Assembly: GCF_030704535.1 (NCBI RefSeq)
Contig: NC_081809.1
Span: 1,162,501-1,226,500 of the forward strand
Source: Vitis vinifera
Taxonomy: Eukaryota; Streptophyta; Magnoliopsida; Vitales; Vitaceae
Direction: 5' to 3'
DNA: 64,000 nucleotides
Part shown: positions 44,501 to 55,738 of the stretch, piece by piece
How positions within the stretch are numbered: the stretch's first letter is position 1
Layout of the letters: the number at the start of each line of letters is the position of its first letter
The notes under the pieces: generated by a model
Told to the model about the DNA's origin: nothing
The model's database searches: none
Seen by the model: the letters and a program-made list of their open reading frames with translations, nothing else
Program-made: the position numbers and the translations under genes

Positions 44501-47500
44501 TAGTTTAATTCCTGGTATTAGTCAGCTATGAAATTGATATGTGTTGAAAAATAATAACTCAGTGCTGGATTTTGAAAGTTAATTGGTTTTACTTAATTTT
44601 AATTGATGCAGGTGAAGAAGATAAGAATGTAGAGATAAAATTGAGGACATTTGACTCACAACAGCATAAGAAGGCTGTTTTTGTGGTCGTTAATGCTTGC
44701 TCCAGTAGGGATTACACAAATAATATAGTTGGAGTTTGCTTTGTTGGTCAGGATGTTACTGGTCAGAAAGTGGTAATGGACAAATTTATCCATATACAAG
44801 GTGATTACAAAGCTATTGTACATAGTCCCAACCCTTTGATTCCTCCTATATTTGCTTCAGATGAGAACACAGTTTGCTCTGAGTGGAACACTGCCATGGA
44901 AAAGCTCACTGGGTGGAGCAGGGGGGACATCATTGGGAAGATGTTGGTTGGGGAGATTTTTGGCAGTAGCTGTCGGCTGAAGGGTCCGGATGCTCTGACA
45001 AAATTCATGATTGTGTTGCACAATGCAATTGGAGGGCAAGACACAGACAAGTTTCCATTTTCCTTCTTTGACCAGAATGGAAAATATGTGCAAGCTCTTT
45101 TGACGGCAAATAAGAGAGTTAATATTGAGGGCCAGATTATTGGTGCCTTCTGCTTTTTGCAGATTGCAAGTCCTGAATTGCAGCAAGCTCTCAAAGTCCA
45201 AAGGCAACAGGAGAAAAAATGCTTTGCAAGGATGAAAGAGTTGGCTTACATTTGTCAGGAAATAAAGAACCCTTTAAGTGGCATACGTTTCACTAACTCT
45301 CTTTTGGAGGCCACTGACTTAACTGAAGATCAAAAGCAGTTTCTTGAGACTAGTGCTGCTTGTGAGAAGCAGATGTCAAAGATCATAAGGGATGTTGATC
45401 TGGACAGCATTGAGGATGGGTGAGTTTGTTTTTATTTATGGGTTTATATTTAAATGGACGAAATTCAAGAAGCAATTTTTTCTGCTCCTTTTGGGGGTGC
45501 TAAATTCTGAGACATGTCTGTCTGTCTGGAAGGTATAGCTTTACCTATTTTTATTTCTCTATTGAATCCCAAGGGGATGTAGATCTATGCAAGTCTGTTT
45601 GCTTTTTCTCATCTGTAACACCAACAAGGAAAAAGAAAATGAAACAAGCTAGAAGAAGAGTTTGTTGGCTTGGTTGATTAATGGAATAGTGCAAAAGACA
45701 AGAGAAGAAATGCCCTCAAATCTGGTCTGTAACTTCCAGATCAGTATCAGATAGTATGATGTTGAAGTAATTATTTTTTAAAAATAGGTTGGAGAGATTC
45801 ATGTGATAAATGAACAGTTACTGGAAGGGCTGGGTGAACCCTGTATCATTGTGTCAACCATCATTTGATTCAAACAGTTACATGATTGCCTCAACTCAAC
45901 AAAATCTTATCTAAACTATGTTGGGTTGCCTGTCTGAATCATGTTTTGGTATTCCATGTCATCTAATGTCATTGTTAAGATAAATGTTTGTTGTTACATA
46001 TAAAAATTGTTTAGCTTTGATATTTCAAGCTAGGATTTGTTAACAGCTGGCAGCCACTAAATGAAGACGTTGAAGCTATAAACAAACAGCAGATGCTTTG
46101 TTGTGGATCTTTGTTTCATGTTTTCAGTTGCATAGAACTTTTGATTTAGGATATTGTTATCCTCCCTCTCTCTCCCTCTCTCTCATTTGCTCAAACATTT
46201 CTACCATATTCAAGTGCTTAATTGTAATGCTTTTCATTCAAACCTCTTGCCTAGTTTTTCTAATTTTAGTTGTCTTCTGGTATTAGTTCACTGGAGCTTG
46301 AGAGGGCTGAATTTTTACTTGGAAGTGTCATAAATGCTGTTGTTAGCCAAGTAATGATATTGTTGAGGGAAAGAGATTTACAATTGATCCGGGACATTCC
46401 TGAGGAAGTCAAAACACTGGCTGTTTATGGTGATCAAGTAAGAATTCAACAGGTTTTGGCTGATTTCTTACTGAATATGGTGCGTTATGCACCATCCCCA
46501 GACGGTTGGATAGAGATTCAAGTTCATCCAAGATTGAAGCAAATTTCTGAAGAAGTAAAACTTATGCATATTGAATTCAGGTATGCTAATCTCATATCCT
46601 GTTTTCTGTGTGTTTTTCTTGTAAGCATTTTCACCAAGTAGAGAATCTTTTAGTTACGGGTGCTATTTCTGTATAACCATTAAAACATGCTGGTGGCAAC
46701 TATAGGTCATAGTTTGCATGTGAAAGGTGCATTAGAGCAGTTATAGTCAAGCGGCAGCTAAAAGTTGTGGTTAATGGTTTCAATGAGAATGGCATATAAA
46801 ATTATAGCAATACTTGATCTATACCACATATGATATAAGATATAATTGCCTTTTTTTTCCTCGTTGCACTTCTATGGAAATGGTATTAGAAAAGTTAAAT
46901 GGAAAAAAAATGATAGTGAGAATTATTAGGAAACTGTCATCTTATCATGACTTTTTTGTATCGATTTTCTAGTTTCTGTCTAAAGTTGCTTGCACTTAAG
47001 TTAGACCAATTTCAAATAGTATTTGGTTTCCCAGTGATGTTTGACCTTCCTCTCAAGTGATAGCAAGACAAGAACTTTACCACCTAGATTTGATGGTCTC
47101 CATAACCAACCAAGATATAGGTTTTACTTAGATCATCTGGGGAAAATGGAGTTGGAGAGCAGGGAAATCTTATTCAATTGTTAATTTTGTAATGTTGAAT
47201 GACTACTGTTTCATGATGTTCACTTAAATTAGTTTTTGAAAAAACCATCTAATTATTCAAATCTTTGTTGCAGAGTATATAAATTATATGCCCTTTGGTT
47301 GAATCATAATGACTTGCAATTTTTACACCATCTTGGGACTATTCAGAGTAATTATGAACTTTATTGGCTTGAAGGGCATTGGTAAGTTTAAGAGAACTGT
47401 CGGACTCACAAAGTTACTAGTTGGGCATCGGGGAATGCAACAGTAGATCATGCTGGACAGTATTATGTGCTATTCCAGTAAGTTCAAGGAACGGGTCTGG

Positions 47501-49077
47501 GTCTCTTGACAAATTAGGAATATGATTGTATAGATTTAAGGGTGGGTTGAATGAACTTTGGGGGGTGGGGGGGAGGAGGTTGTCACCATAGATATCTACT
47601 AAGGGTGGCACAGATATAAGGACAGTCGAGCAGGATTGGTGATCTTTGGAAATGATTTTTGATCTTTAAGTATAGCACATCTTGGTTAGAGAACAACATT
47701 TCAGGTTCTTCTCATAAGTTATGCAGTGCTAGTTATTTCAGTTTCTTCTCATAAGTTATGCAGGTGCTAGTTATTTAAGAGTAATGCAGTTGTCAAGAAG
47801 AATTAGAATCTAATTCTTTGATTAGAGTCATGGATTAATGCATTGAGAGAGAAATTCTTTGATGGGATCAACACTTCATAGATCTAGTTAAGCCTATCTG
47901 TGATATCTAATTGGTTGTTCAGGTGCTAGCCTGGTTCAGCCCAAGGTTCTTTGATTTCCCCTACTGGAAAAATACAAATGATTTTTTATTCTCATGACAT
48001 CCTATTTTTAGCCTGACTTTTGGAGAAAGTTTTCTAAAACCAGTTAACCAACAATTTTTTTAGGCATTTACCCTTTTCTAGCATGTAGAGCAGAAAATAG
48101 TTCTGAGTTAATGGAACCAAACATGCTCATGGATTCATGGTTAGTTCAAGATCTTTTTTTTTTTGAGTCCGAGTTTAATTGATCAATAAATGGAGGTATG
48201 CTGCGTGTGGAGACCGCTTTGAATAGCAAGAGATTTTGTAAAATTTTGGAAAAATATGAAGAACTTAGATAAGCCTGTAAATGATGAAATCAATATATTC
48301 AGACCCATCCATATGTAAAGACAACCATGTGAGCCAACAGTATGCTCCAAGACAGGTGGAAACTCTAATGAAGTCTAATTGTTATCCTAATAAAAACTGT
48401 ATAAATGTTAAACACTTGAATAGTGGTACAAAATGTTGACCAAAAAGTCATGGATTTAGATCCTTTTTTTAATAGGTGAATTAGAGATACTTTAGATAGG
48501 CACCAATCAAAAAGGGAGGTGCAACCCATGTTCTTGTAATTGATTTATCATTCATTCTTTCTCGTGAAGAGAGTAATAAATTAAAGCAAAATTTGCTTGA
48601 TTTAGTACAAGAATTTTAATTTATTATTGTTGGTAGTATTGATCTATGGTAAGTTACCTCTTACATAAAGAAGAAAGTCAAGGGCTAAGCGTATTGTCCA
48701 AAAAAATGGTCTCAGGCCAAACTATTAACATATACAGAAAGAAGCATGTGATAGTCACTTGTAAATTGCAATGAGCAGAAACTGTTGCTTATATTGTTTA
48801 CCTTCATGTGATAATATGCTGGAAATTTGAGTTGCTAATATTGTGTTTTTGATTAAGGATGGTATGCCCTGGTGAAGGTCTTCCTCCTAATCTGATTCAA
48901 GACATGTTCCATAGCAGTCGTTGGATGACTCAGGAAGGTCTAGGGCTGAGCATGTGCAGGAAGATCTTAAAGCTCATTAATGGCGAAGTCCAATATATCA
49001 GAGAATCAGAAAGATGTTATTTTCTAATCAGCATAGAACTTCCTGTACCTCGCAGAGGCTCAAAGAGCGTTGACTAG
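41561..49077 (+). CDS. PHYE: Phytochrome E
   Basis: Exons 41561-43628, 44612-45419, 46287-46580 and 48858-49077 join in frame to 1129 residues plus stop, the four-exon phytochrome plan. Domains in order: short Ser/Gln-rich N-terminus; PAS (about 80-190); GAF with the bilin-attaching Cys331 in [11 protein letters not shown] and the PATDIPQ pocket loop; PHY domain (about 415-590, with [13 protein letters not shown]); PAS repeats (about 620-735 and 750-880); and the histidine-kinase-related module ([29 protein letters not shown]). The H-box lacks the phospho-accepting histidine, as in other plant phytochromes, so autophosphorylation on His is not expected. It is a cytosol-to-nucleus red/far-red photoreceptor, usually dimerising with PHYB-type phytochromes. 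I chose E over B by the short N-terminus and the PAS/GAF wording. Intron 3 is 2.3 kb. Confidence 0.93.
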
Positions 49078-50539
49078 GTTATTGGCACCAATGAGTCTCC
49101 AAACTTCAGGCCCTTCTCTCGCTTCAACTTCAGATGCAACTTCTGGCATACACAACCCACTTAAAAGCTTCAGGCTCAGTACAAGAGTCACCCAGATGGG
49201 CTAATGGGTATTCAATAAAACTACTTCAACATCCATTTTGGAGTGTTTCGTCCCTTCTGTGTTCCAACACACTCTAATATAATATACACCCTGGTTGATT
49301 TCACATCTCAGTGTAGTCCTAAAGTGTTCTCAGGAACCGGGTTATGCCAGATCCTACTGCAAGGGTGTGCCTCAAGTGATCCATCAACAGAGTCGGGGTC
49401 AGGGGTCAATTGCAGATTCTTTGATAACCGGGTTTGCACTTGCAGGTAAATCTGAGTAGGGTTTCTGCCTTAAGCATGTTATACTAGATAGAATATTTGT
49501 ATTATGCCCTCTCAAGTTCTCCAAGAGTGGCTGTACAATATCTACTTCTTCAGGTCTAAGCTATTCTTTTTCTTTCCTTTTTTGGTGTGATAAAACAAAT
49601 TCTCTTACTCTATGCTTCAAGATTATGTAACATGAGTACTAATAATCTAATCTAAATATACTCTAATTCCCCATTCTATGTTTATTTTCGATTCATCAGT
49701 TATTTTCATCCATCTTCTATTGTAGAATAGCTTGGGATGCCTCACAGGTTATCTTTGAGAGTTTTATATTTGTTATGTTATGCTACATGTTGATGTGGGA
49801 ACTGTGACTTGCCAGGGATTATGAGAGGGCAAGTTTCATCAGGGATATAGTTCAAATCCAAGTTTTAGGTGGGTGCAATAACCTTCATTCAAATTTCTCA
49901 ATACTCAATAGTTCTATTTGATATAGCTTTCCAAAGAGGTGTTTGAATAAAACTTCCCAACATGGGTTTCATACTTAACATGATTTTACAATTCGTTAAG
50001 ATAAAATCAAGGAAAATTTTAGGCTACTAAATTGATACTGTTGTAGTATGTGACTCATATTGAGTGAAAGATATGAAGAAAAAGAGGCAAATGCCAGAGG
50101 GGAGTGGAGTGACGGTATTTGCCATTCAAGCTTATATTTTTATTGTTGAGGGCGAATGATAGGTTGGGGGATGTGTGTGTGTGGGGGTGGGGGGGGCAAT
50201 GACCCTCTGCGGTACGGTTCAGGGGTATTTTTTGAATTTCATTACCTGATGGTTAGTATAAATACCCTTTTATATAACCCTAATTTGAGATATAGTAAAA
50301 GTCTTTTTCCTTGTTCCTGTGGACATAGGCAATATGTCGAATCACATTAAATCTATGTGTTTTTCTTTTCGTCTTTCACTAATTTTTCACCAAGAATCGT
50401 TGCACGAAATTAACATATACATATCGAAAATGCATTTTGGGATGTTGAAATATACAAGATCAAGATATAAACAAGTGAGATTAGATACAAAAGAATGAGA
50501 CCAAAGTTTAAAATGATTGGATTTGGGTTTAAAATAATG
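49078..50539. other. PHYE 3' flank and intergenic DNA
   Basis: The first few hundred bases are likely 3' untranslated sequence. Further on, a G/T-rich run GTGTGTGTGTGGGGGTGGGGGG lies at about 50174-50195. No coding ORF is supported. Confidence 0.5.
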
Positions 50540-50672
50540 AGATTGAATGCAATGACCCACTCCTACTTGTATAGATATTATTTGTTGTGGGGTTAAAGGG
50601 GCCTTCGTGGCTTTAAAATATATTTATACAATTAAGAGGAACCCATATATTATATATATATATATATATATA
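50540..50672 (+). repeat. Dispersed short repeat, left part, interrupted by the copia insertion
   Basis: The block carries AATGCAATGACCCACTCC, a TTTAAAATATATTTATACAATTAAGAGGAACCCATA core, and ends in an (AT)n run. The same core occurs at 13430-13490 and 55968-56010. The continuation of this copy is found after the copia element at 55739. The insertion therefore split it inside the AT run. Confidence 0.7.
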
Positions 50673-50836
50673 TGTTGAATATAATGTATGTATAGTATAC
50701 TATCTTTCCTTATTAATATAGGTCATATGTATGGTAGTTAGGACTCCTAGCCTTGTATATATATATATCTCTCAATTGTAAGTAAAAATATATGAATGAA
50801 AATAAGGTTTTTCTCCTTTCTCTCTCTCTTTCAACA
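50673..50836 (+). repeat. 5' LTR of the complete copia element
   Basis: 164 bp, with TG/CA ends inside TGTTGA...TCAACA inverted repeats. It contains a TTGTATATATATATATC block near the middle, which may serve as TATA box. By eye it is identical to the 3' LTR at every base. Confidence 0.95.
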
Positions 50837-50850
50837 TGGTATCAGAGCCA
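50837..50850 (+). promoter_or_regulatory. Primer binding site for initiator tRNA-Met
   Basis: TGGTATCAGAGCCA begins at the first base after the 5' LTR. This is the common plant copia primer site, complementary to the 3' end of initiator methionine tRNA. Confidence 0.93.
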
Positions 50851-51526
50851 AGGAAGAAAACCTAATTCTTTCCTGTTTTTCCGTGTCATCAACTCCGGGA
50901 AACCTTCCGGTGACCGTGTTTCTTTCCGGTCACCGTGTTTCTTTCCGGTCACCTTTCCCATCTCCCAATACTTTCCGGTCAGTCGGATCGTCGCTAGAAA
51001 CCACTCACCGCCGGCGAAATTTTCCGGCGAACTTTCCGGCGAACTTTCCGCGCGACCTATTTTTCCGACACCGACCATACCAGAAGGAGCGCCTGGAGGA
51101 GATCTCCACCTTTTGTGAAGACACCAGCACCAAAAGAGGAGCCACGCGCCGTCCACGCGCGATTTTCGGTCGGCGGCTGCATCTCACGCGCCGGCGCGTG
51201 GGGGCGCGTGAGGCATATTCCGGCCACTTCCGACACCTCTCCAGGCTCGTCCGGCGCCGTCTTGGCCTTCTAGCCCCCCGGCAGTCCTCCCCGAGCCCTG
51301 CATCTCCATTTTTTTCCCTGTTTTTGGCTTTCTTGCCATTCCGGCCACCTCCGACAGGGCTCCCCCTCCATCTCCGAGGCTTGGGTGCTGCTTCTCTTCC
51401 TCTCCAGGCACGTCACGAACCTTTTCTCCATTGATTGCACCTCTCACAGCCGTGGTTTCACTTTTTTTCTCTCTCCGCCGAAATCTGAACCCATCTTAGG
51501 GCTCTCTTCGATCCAAATACGTGAAT
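50851..51526 (+). other. GC-rich leader of the copia element
   Basis: About 680 bases separate primer site and gag start. They are rich in CpG and in CCGG, with repeated words such as TTCCGGTCACCGTGTTTC and TTCCGGCGAACT in tandem. The other-frame ORF from 50796 (212 codons, Arg/Pro-rich) has no recognisable domain. A structured packaging and translation leader is the likely role. Confidence 0.6.
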
Positions 51527-54500
51527 ATGACCACCAAAAATCAGATCTTTACCTCTGTTATCTCTGGATCTCCTATGATTACCTCAGAGAAATTGGTTGG
51601 CAGTGAGAATTATCTCTCCTGGTCTGCTTCTGTTGAACTTTGGTTTATGGGTCAAGGATATGAGGATCACTTGGTTACCCAGGAGGCAGATATCCCTGAG
51701 GTTGACCGCGTACAGTGGCGGAAGATAGATGCACAGTTATGTAGTGTATTATGGCAATCGGTTGATCCCCGGATTCTTCTTCATCTTCAGGCCTATAAAA
51801 CTTGTTTTAAGTTTTGGACTCAGGCCAAAGGATTATACACGAATGATATCCAGCGTCTTTATAAGGTGGCTTCTGCTATTGTCCATCTCAGCCAACAGGA
51901 CTTGGACCTATCTACTTATATTGGTCAGATTGCCTCTCTTAAGGAGCAGTTCCTGACTGTGATGCCTCTTACTCCTGATGTTGGGGCTCAACAAACACAA
52001 CTTGACAAGTTCTTCATGGTTCTTACTCTTATTGGCCTCCGTCCGGATCTTGAGCCTATTCGTGATCAGATTCTTGGCAGTTCATCAGTTCCGTCCTTGG
52101 ATGATGTGTTTGCTCGCCTCCTGCGTATCTCGTCCACTCAGACTTTGACATCTGATAGCGCTTCAGATTCTTCTGTGTTAGTTTCTCAAACTACCTCTCG
52201 AGGAGGACGCAGTGGTACCCGAGGTAGAGGCCAACGTCCTCAATGCACCTATTGCAATAAACTTGGCCACACTCGCGATCGTTGCTATCAGTTACATGGA
52301 AGACCTCCTCGCACTGCCCATATGGCCCAGTCCTCTGATTCTCTGTTGCCTCAGCCTCCGAGCTCCTCCGCATCTCAGACATCTCAGGCTTCTATTGCCT
52401 CTGTTGCCCAGCCTGGTAATGCCTCTGCCTGCCTTACCCACACATCTTCTCTTGGACCCTGGATTCTAGATTCTGGAGCATCTGATCACCTATCTGGTAA
52501 TAAGGATCTTTTCTCCTCTATTACTACTACCTCTGATTTACCTACTGTTACCTTAGCTAATGGTTCTCAAACTGTGGCTAAAGGTATTGGTTTGGCCCTT
52601 CCTCTGCCTTCTCTACCTCTCACTTCTGTCCTTTATACTCCTGAATGTCCTTTTAATCTTATTTCCATCAGCAAAATCACTCATACTCTTAATTGCTCTA
52701 TTACATTTTCTGATAAATTTGTGACCTTGCAGGACCGGAGTACGGGGAAGACGATTGGCATAGGACGTGAGTCTCAAGGCCTCTATCACCTCACCTCAGA
52801 TTCATCTCCTGCAGTTTGCATTTCCACTGATGCTCCTCTCCTCATTCACAATCGTCTGGGCCACCCTAGTCTCTCCAAGTTCCAGAAGATGGTTCCTCGT
52901 TTTTCCACTTTGTCGTCGCTTCCGTGTGAGTCATGTCAGCTTGGGAAACATACTCGTGTCTCGTTCCCAAAGCGTTTGAATAATCGGGCAAAGTCTCCTT
53001 TTGAGCTTGTTCACACTGATGTTTGGGGTCCTTGTCGGACTGCGTCTACTTTAGGATTTCAGTATTTTGTCACTTTCATTGATGACTATTCTCGATGTAC
53101 TTGGTTATTTTTAATGAAAAATCGAGCTGAGTTATTCTCAATTTTCCAGAAATTTTATACTGAAATCCAAACCCAGTTCAATATTTCTATTCGTGTGTTA
53201 CGCAGTGACAATGCCAGGGAATATTTTTCAGCCCAATTTACTTCGTTTATGTCTCATCATGGGATTCTTCATCAGTCTTCTTGTGCTCATACTCCTCAAC
53301 AAAATGGGGTAGCTGAACGCAAGAATCGACATCTTGTTGAGACAGCTCGTACTCTCCTCCTCCATAGTCACGTTCCTTTTCGCTTTTGGGGGGACGCTGT
53401 TCTTACCGCTTGTTATTTGATTAATCGTATGCCCTCCTCTGTCTTACATGATCAGATTCCTCACTCCCTTCTTTTCCCTGACCAACCACTTTATTTCCTT
53501 CCTCCTCGTGTCTTTGGTTGTACTTGCTTTGTTCATATTCTCACTCCTGGACAGGACAAGCTTTCCGCCAAAGCCATGAAGTGCCTCTTCTTGGGATATT
53601 CCAGACTTCAGAAGGGTTATCGTTGTTATTCCCTTGAGACTCATCGGTACTTTATCTCCGCTGATGTCACCTTTTTTGAGGACTCACCCTTCTTTTCCAC
53701 CACTTCTGAGTCTCTTCCTGTTTCTGAAGTCTTGCCCATTCCCATTGTCTCCCCACCTGAAGCTATGCCCCCTCGACCACTTCAGGTTTATCATCGTCGT
53801 CCTCGTGTCGTTGCTCCTCTCCCTTTTCCTGAGGCACCTGCTGACTCACTTCCTATCCCTTCGGCTTCACCTGCCCCGGCTCTGCCTTCTCCTAATGACT
53901 TACCCATTGCTGTTCGGAAAGGTACTCGCTCTACTCGTAATCCTCATCCTATTTACAATTTTTTGAGTTATCATCGATTATCTTCACCCTATTCTGCTTT
54001 TGTTTCTGCTATATCCTCTGTTTCTCTTCCCAAGAGCACCCATGAAGCTCTTTCCCATCCAGGCTGCCGACAGGCAATGGTGGATGAAATGGCTGCTCTG
54101 CACTCTAATGGCACTTGGGATCTTGTTGTTTTACCCCTTGGTAAATCTACAGTTGGTTGTCGTTGGGTCTATGCAGTTAAGGTTGGTCCTGATGGTCAGG
54201 TTGATCGCCTTAAGGCCCGCTTAGTTGCTAAAGGCTATACTCAAGTTTATGGTTCTGATTATGGTGACACATTCTCCCCTGTTGCCAAGATTGCTTCTGT
54301 CCGCTTGCTTCTCTCCATGGCTGCTATGTGTTCTTGGCCTCTTTATCAGTTGGATATTAAAAATGCCTTCCTTCATGGTGATCTTGCCGAGGAAGTTTAT
54401 ATGGAGCAACCTCCTGGTTTTGTTGCTCAGGGGGAGTCTGGTTTAGTGTGCAGGTTACGCCGTTCTCTATATGGCTTGAAACAATCTCCTCGAGCATGGT

Positions 54501-55567
54501 TTAGCCGTTTTAGTTCTGTTGTTCAAGAGTTTGGCATGCTTCGCAGTACAGCAGACCATTCAGTTTTTTATCATCATAACTCCTTGGGGCAGTGTATTTA
54601 TCTGGTTGTTTATGTGGACGACATCGTCATTACAGGCAGTGATCAGGATGGTATACAGAAACTAAAGCAACATCTTTTTACCCACTTTCAGACCAAAGAC
54701 TTGGGGAAACTCAAGTATTTCTTGGGAATTGAGATAGCTCAATCTAGTTCTGGTGTGGTCCTTTCCCAAAGGAAGTATGCTTTAGACATCCTGGAAGAAA
54801 CCGGTATGTTAGACTGTAAACCGGTAGACACACCTATGGATCCGAATGTCAAACTTGTACCAGGACAGGGGGAGCCTTTAGGAGACCCCGGGAGATATCG
54901 ACGACTCGTAGGTAAATTGAACTATCTCACCATTACTCGTCCAGACATTTCTTTTCCTGTGAGTGTTGTTAGTCAATTCCTACAGTCACCATGTGATAGC
55001 CATTGGGATGCCGTAATCCGTATTCTTCGATATATCAAAAGTACACCAGGCCAAGGTGTATTGTACGAGAACAGAGGTCATACTCAAGTTGTTGGTTACA
55101 CAGATGCAGATTGGGCTGGCTCACCCACAGATAGACGTTCCACTTCAGGGTACTGTGTTTTTATTGGAGGTAATCTAATATCTTGGAAGAGTAAGAAACA
55201 AGATGTAGTGGCCAGATCTAGCGCTGAAGCCGAGTATCGAGCTATGGCTTTGGCAACATGTGAACTCATATGGTTGAGACATCTTCTTCAGGAGTTGCGA
55301 TTTGGAAAGGATGAACAGATGAAACTCATCTGTGATAACCAGGCCGCATTACATATTGCATCCAATCCAGTCTTTCATGAAAGGACCAAGCATATTGAAG
55401 TTGACTGTCATTTCATTAGAGAGAAGATCGCATCAGGATGTGTTGCTACAAGTTTTGTCAATTCAAATGATCAACTAGCAGACATCTTCACTAAATCTCT
55501 CAGAGGTCCTAGGATTAAATATATTTGTAACAAGCTTGGTGCATATGACGTATATGCTCCAGCTTGA
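51527..55567 (+). CDS. Copia gag-pol polyprotein, intact
   Basis: An open frame of 1346 codons from the first ATG (MTTKNQIF) without stop or frameshift. The frame is open further upstream only through a GTG. Order: gag; CCHC knuckle CTYCNKLGHTRDRC (about residue 240); aspartic protease DSGASDHLS (about 315); integrase zinc region HNRLGHPS...CESCQLGKH and DDE core with TDVWGP (about 498) and HTPQQNGVAERKNR; reverse transcriptase with QLDIKNAFLHGDL and catalytic YVDDI (about 1029); RNase H with TDADWAGSPTDRRSTSGY and ARSSAEAEYRAM. Protease, integrase and RT active-site motifs are all present, and integrase before RT defines copia. The protein is likely competent, although activity cannot be judged from sequence. 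The stop lies just before the polypurine tract. Confidence 0.96.
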   Translation: MTTKNQIFTSVISGSPMITSEKLVGSENYLSWSASVELWFMGQGYEDHLVTQEADIPEVDRVQWRKIDAQLCSVLWQSVDPRILLHLQAYKTCFKFWTQAKGLYTNDIQRLYKVASAIVHLSQQDLDLSTYIGQIASLKEQFLTVMPLTPDVGAQQTQLDKFFMVLTLIGLRPDLEPIRDQILGSSSVPSLDDVFARLLRISSTQTLTSDSASDSSVLVSQTTSRGGRSGTRGRGQRPQCTYCNKLGHTRDRCYQLHGRPPRTAHMAQSSDSLLPQPPSSSASQTSQASIASVAQPGNASACLTHTSSLGPWILDSGASDHLSGNKDLFSSITTTSDLPTVTLANGSQTVAKGIGLALPLPSLPLTSVLYTPECPFNLISISKITHTLNCSITFSDKFVTLQDRSTGKTIGIGRESQGLYHLTSDSSPAVCISTDAPLLIHNRLGHPSLSKFQKMVPRFSTLSSLPCESCQLGKHTRVSFPKRLNNRAKSPFELVHTDVWGPCRTASTLGFQYFVTFIDDYSRCTWLFLMKNRAELFSIFQKFYTEIQTQFNISIRVLRSDNAREYFSAQFTSFMSHHGILHQSSCAHTPQQNGVAERKNRHLVETARTLLLHSHVPFRFWGDAVLTACYLINRMPSSVLHDQIPHSLLFPDQPLYFLPPRVFGCTCFVHILTPGQDKLSAKAMKCLFLGYSRLQKGYRCYSLETHRYFISADVTFFEDSPFFSTTSESLPVSEVLPIPIVSPPEAMPPRPLQVYHRRPRVVAPLPFPEAPADSLPIPSASPAPALPSPNDLPIAVRKGTRSTRNPHPIYNFLSYHRLSSPYSAFVSAISSVSLPKSTHEALSHPGCRQAMVDEMAALHSNGTWDLVVLPLGKSTVGCRWVYAVKVGPDGQVDRLKARLVAKGYTQVYGSDYGDTFSPVAKIASVRLLLSMAAMCSWPLYQLDIKNAFLHGDLAEEVYMEQPPGFVAQGESGLVCRLRRSLYGLKQSPRAWFSRFSSVVQEFGMLRSTADHSVFYHHNSLGQCIYLVVYVDDIVITGSDQDGIQKLKQHLFTHFQTKDLGKLKYFLGIEIAQSSSGVVLSQRKYALDILEETGMLDCKPVDTPMDPNVKLVPGQGEPLGDPGRYRRLVGKLNYLTITRPDISFPVSVVSQFLQSPCDSHWDAVIRILRYIKSTPGQGVLYENRGHTQVVGYTDADWAGSPTDRRSTSGYCVFIGGNLISWKSKKQDVVARSSAEAEYRAMALATCELIWLRHLLQELRFGKDEQMKLICDNQAALHIASNPVFHERTKHIEVDCHFIREKIASGCVATSFVNSNDQLADIFTKSLRGPRIKYICNKLGAYDVYAPA

Positions 55568-55574
55568 GGGGGAG
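55564..55574 (+). promoter_or_regulatory. Polypurine tract of the copia element
   Basis: TTGAGGGGGAG ends at the base before the 3' LTR. It overlaps the gag-pol stop codon and is the usual plus-strand primer site. Confidence 0.9.
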
Positions 55575-55738
55575 TGTTGAATATAATGTATGTATAGTAT
55601 ACTATCTTTCCTTATTAATATAGGTCATATGTATGGTAGTTAGGACTCCTAGCCTTGTATATATATATATCTCTCAATTGTAAGTAAAAATATATGAATG
55701 AAAATAAGGTTTTTCTCCTTTCTCTCTCTCTTTCAACA
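55575..55738 (+). repeat. 3' LTR of the complete copia element
   Basis: 164 bp, with no visible difference from the 5' LTR. It is followed directly by ATATA, the second target-site copy. Confidence 0.95.

Noticed and set aside
50796-51434. 212-codon ORF in the copia leader
   Set aside because: It begins inside the LTR, is Arg/Pro-rich through base composition, and has no recognisable retroelement domain.
50796-51526. GTG at 51521 as gag-pol start
   Set aside because: Plant retroelements use ATG. The first in-frame ATG is at 51527, two codons later.
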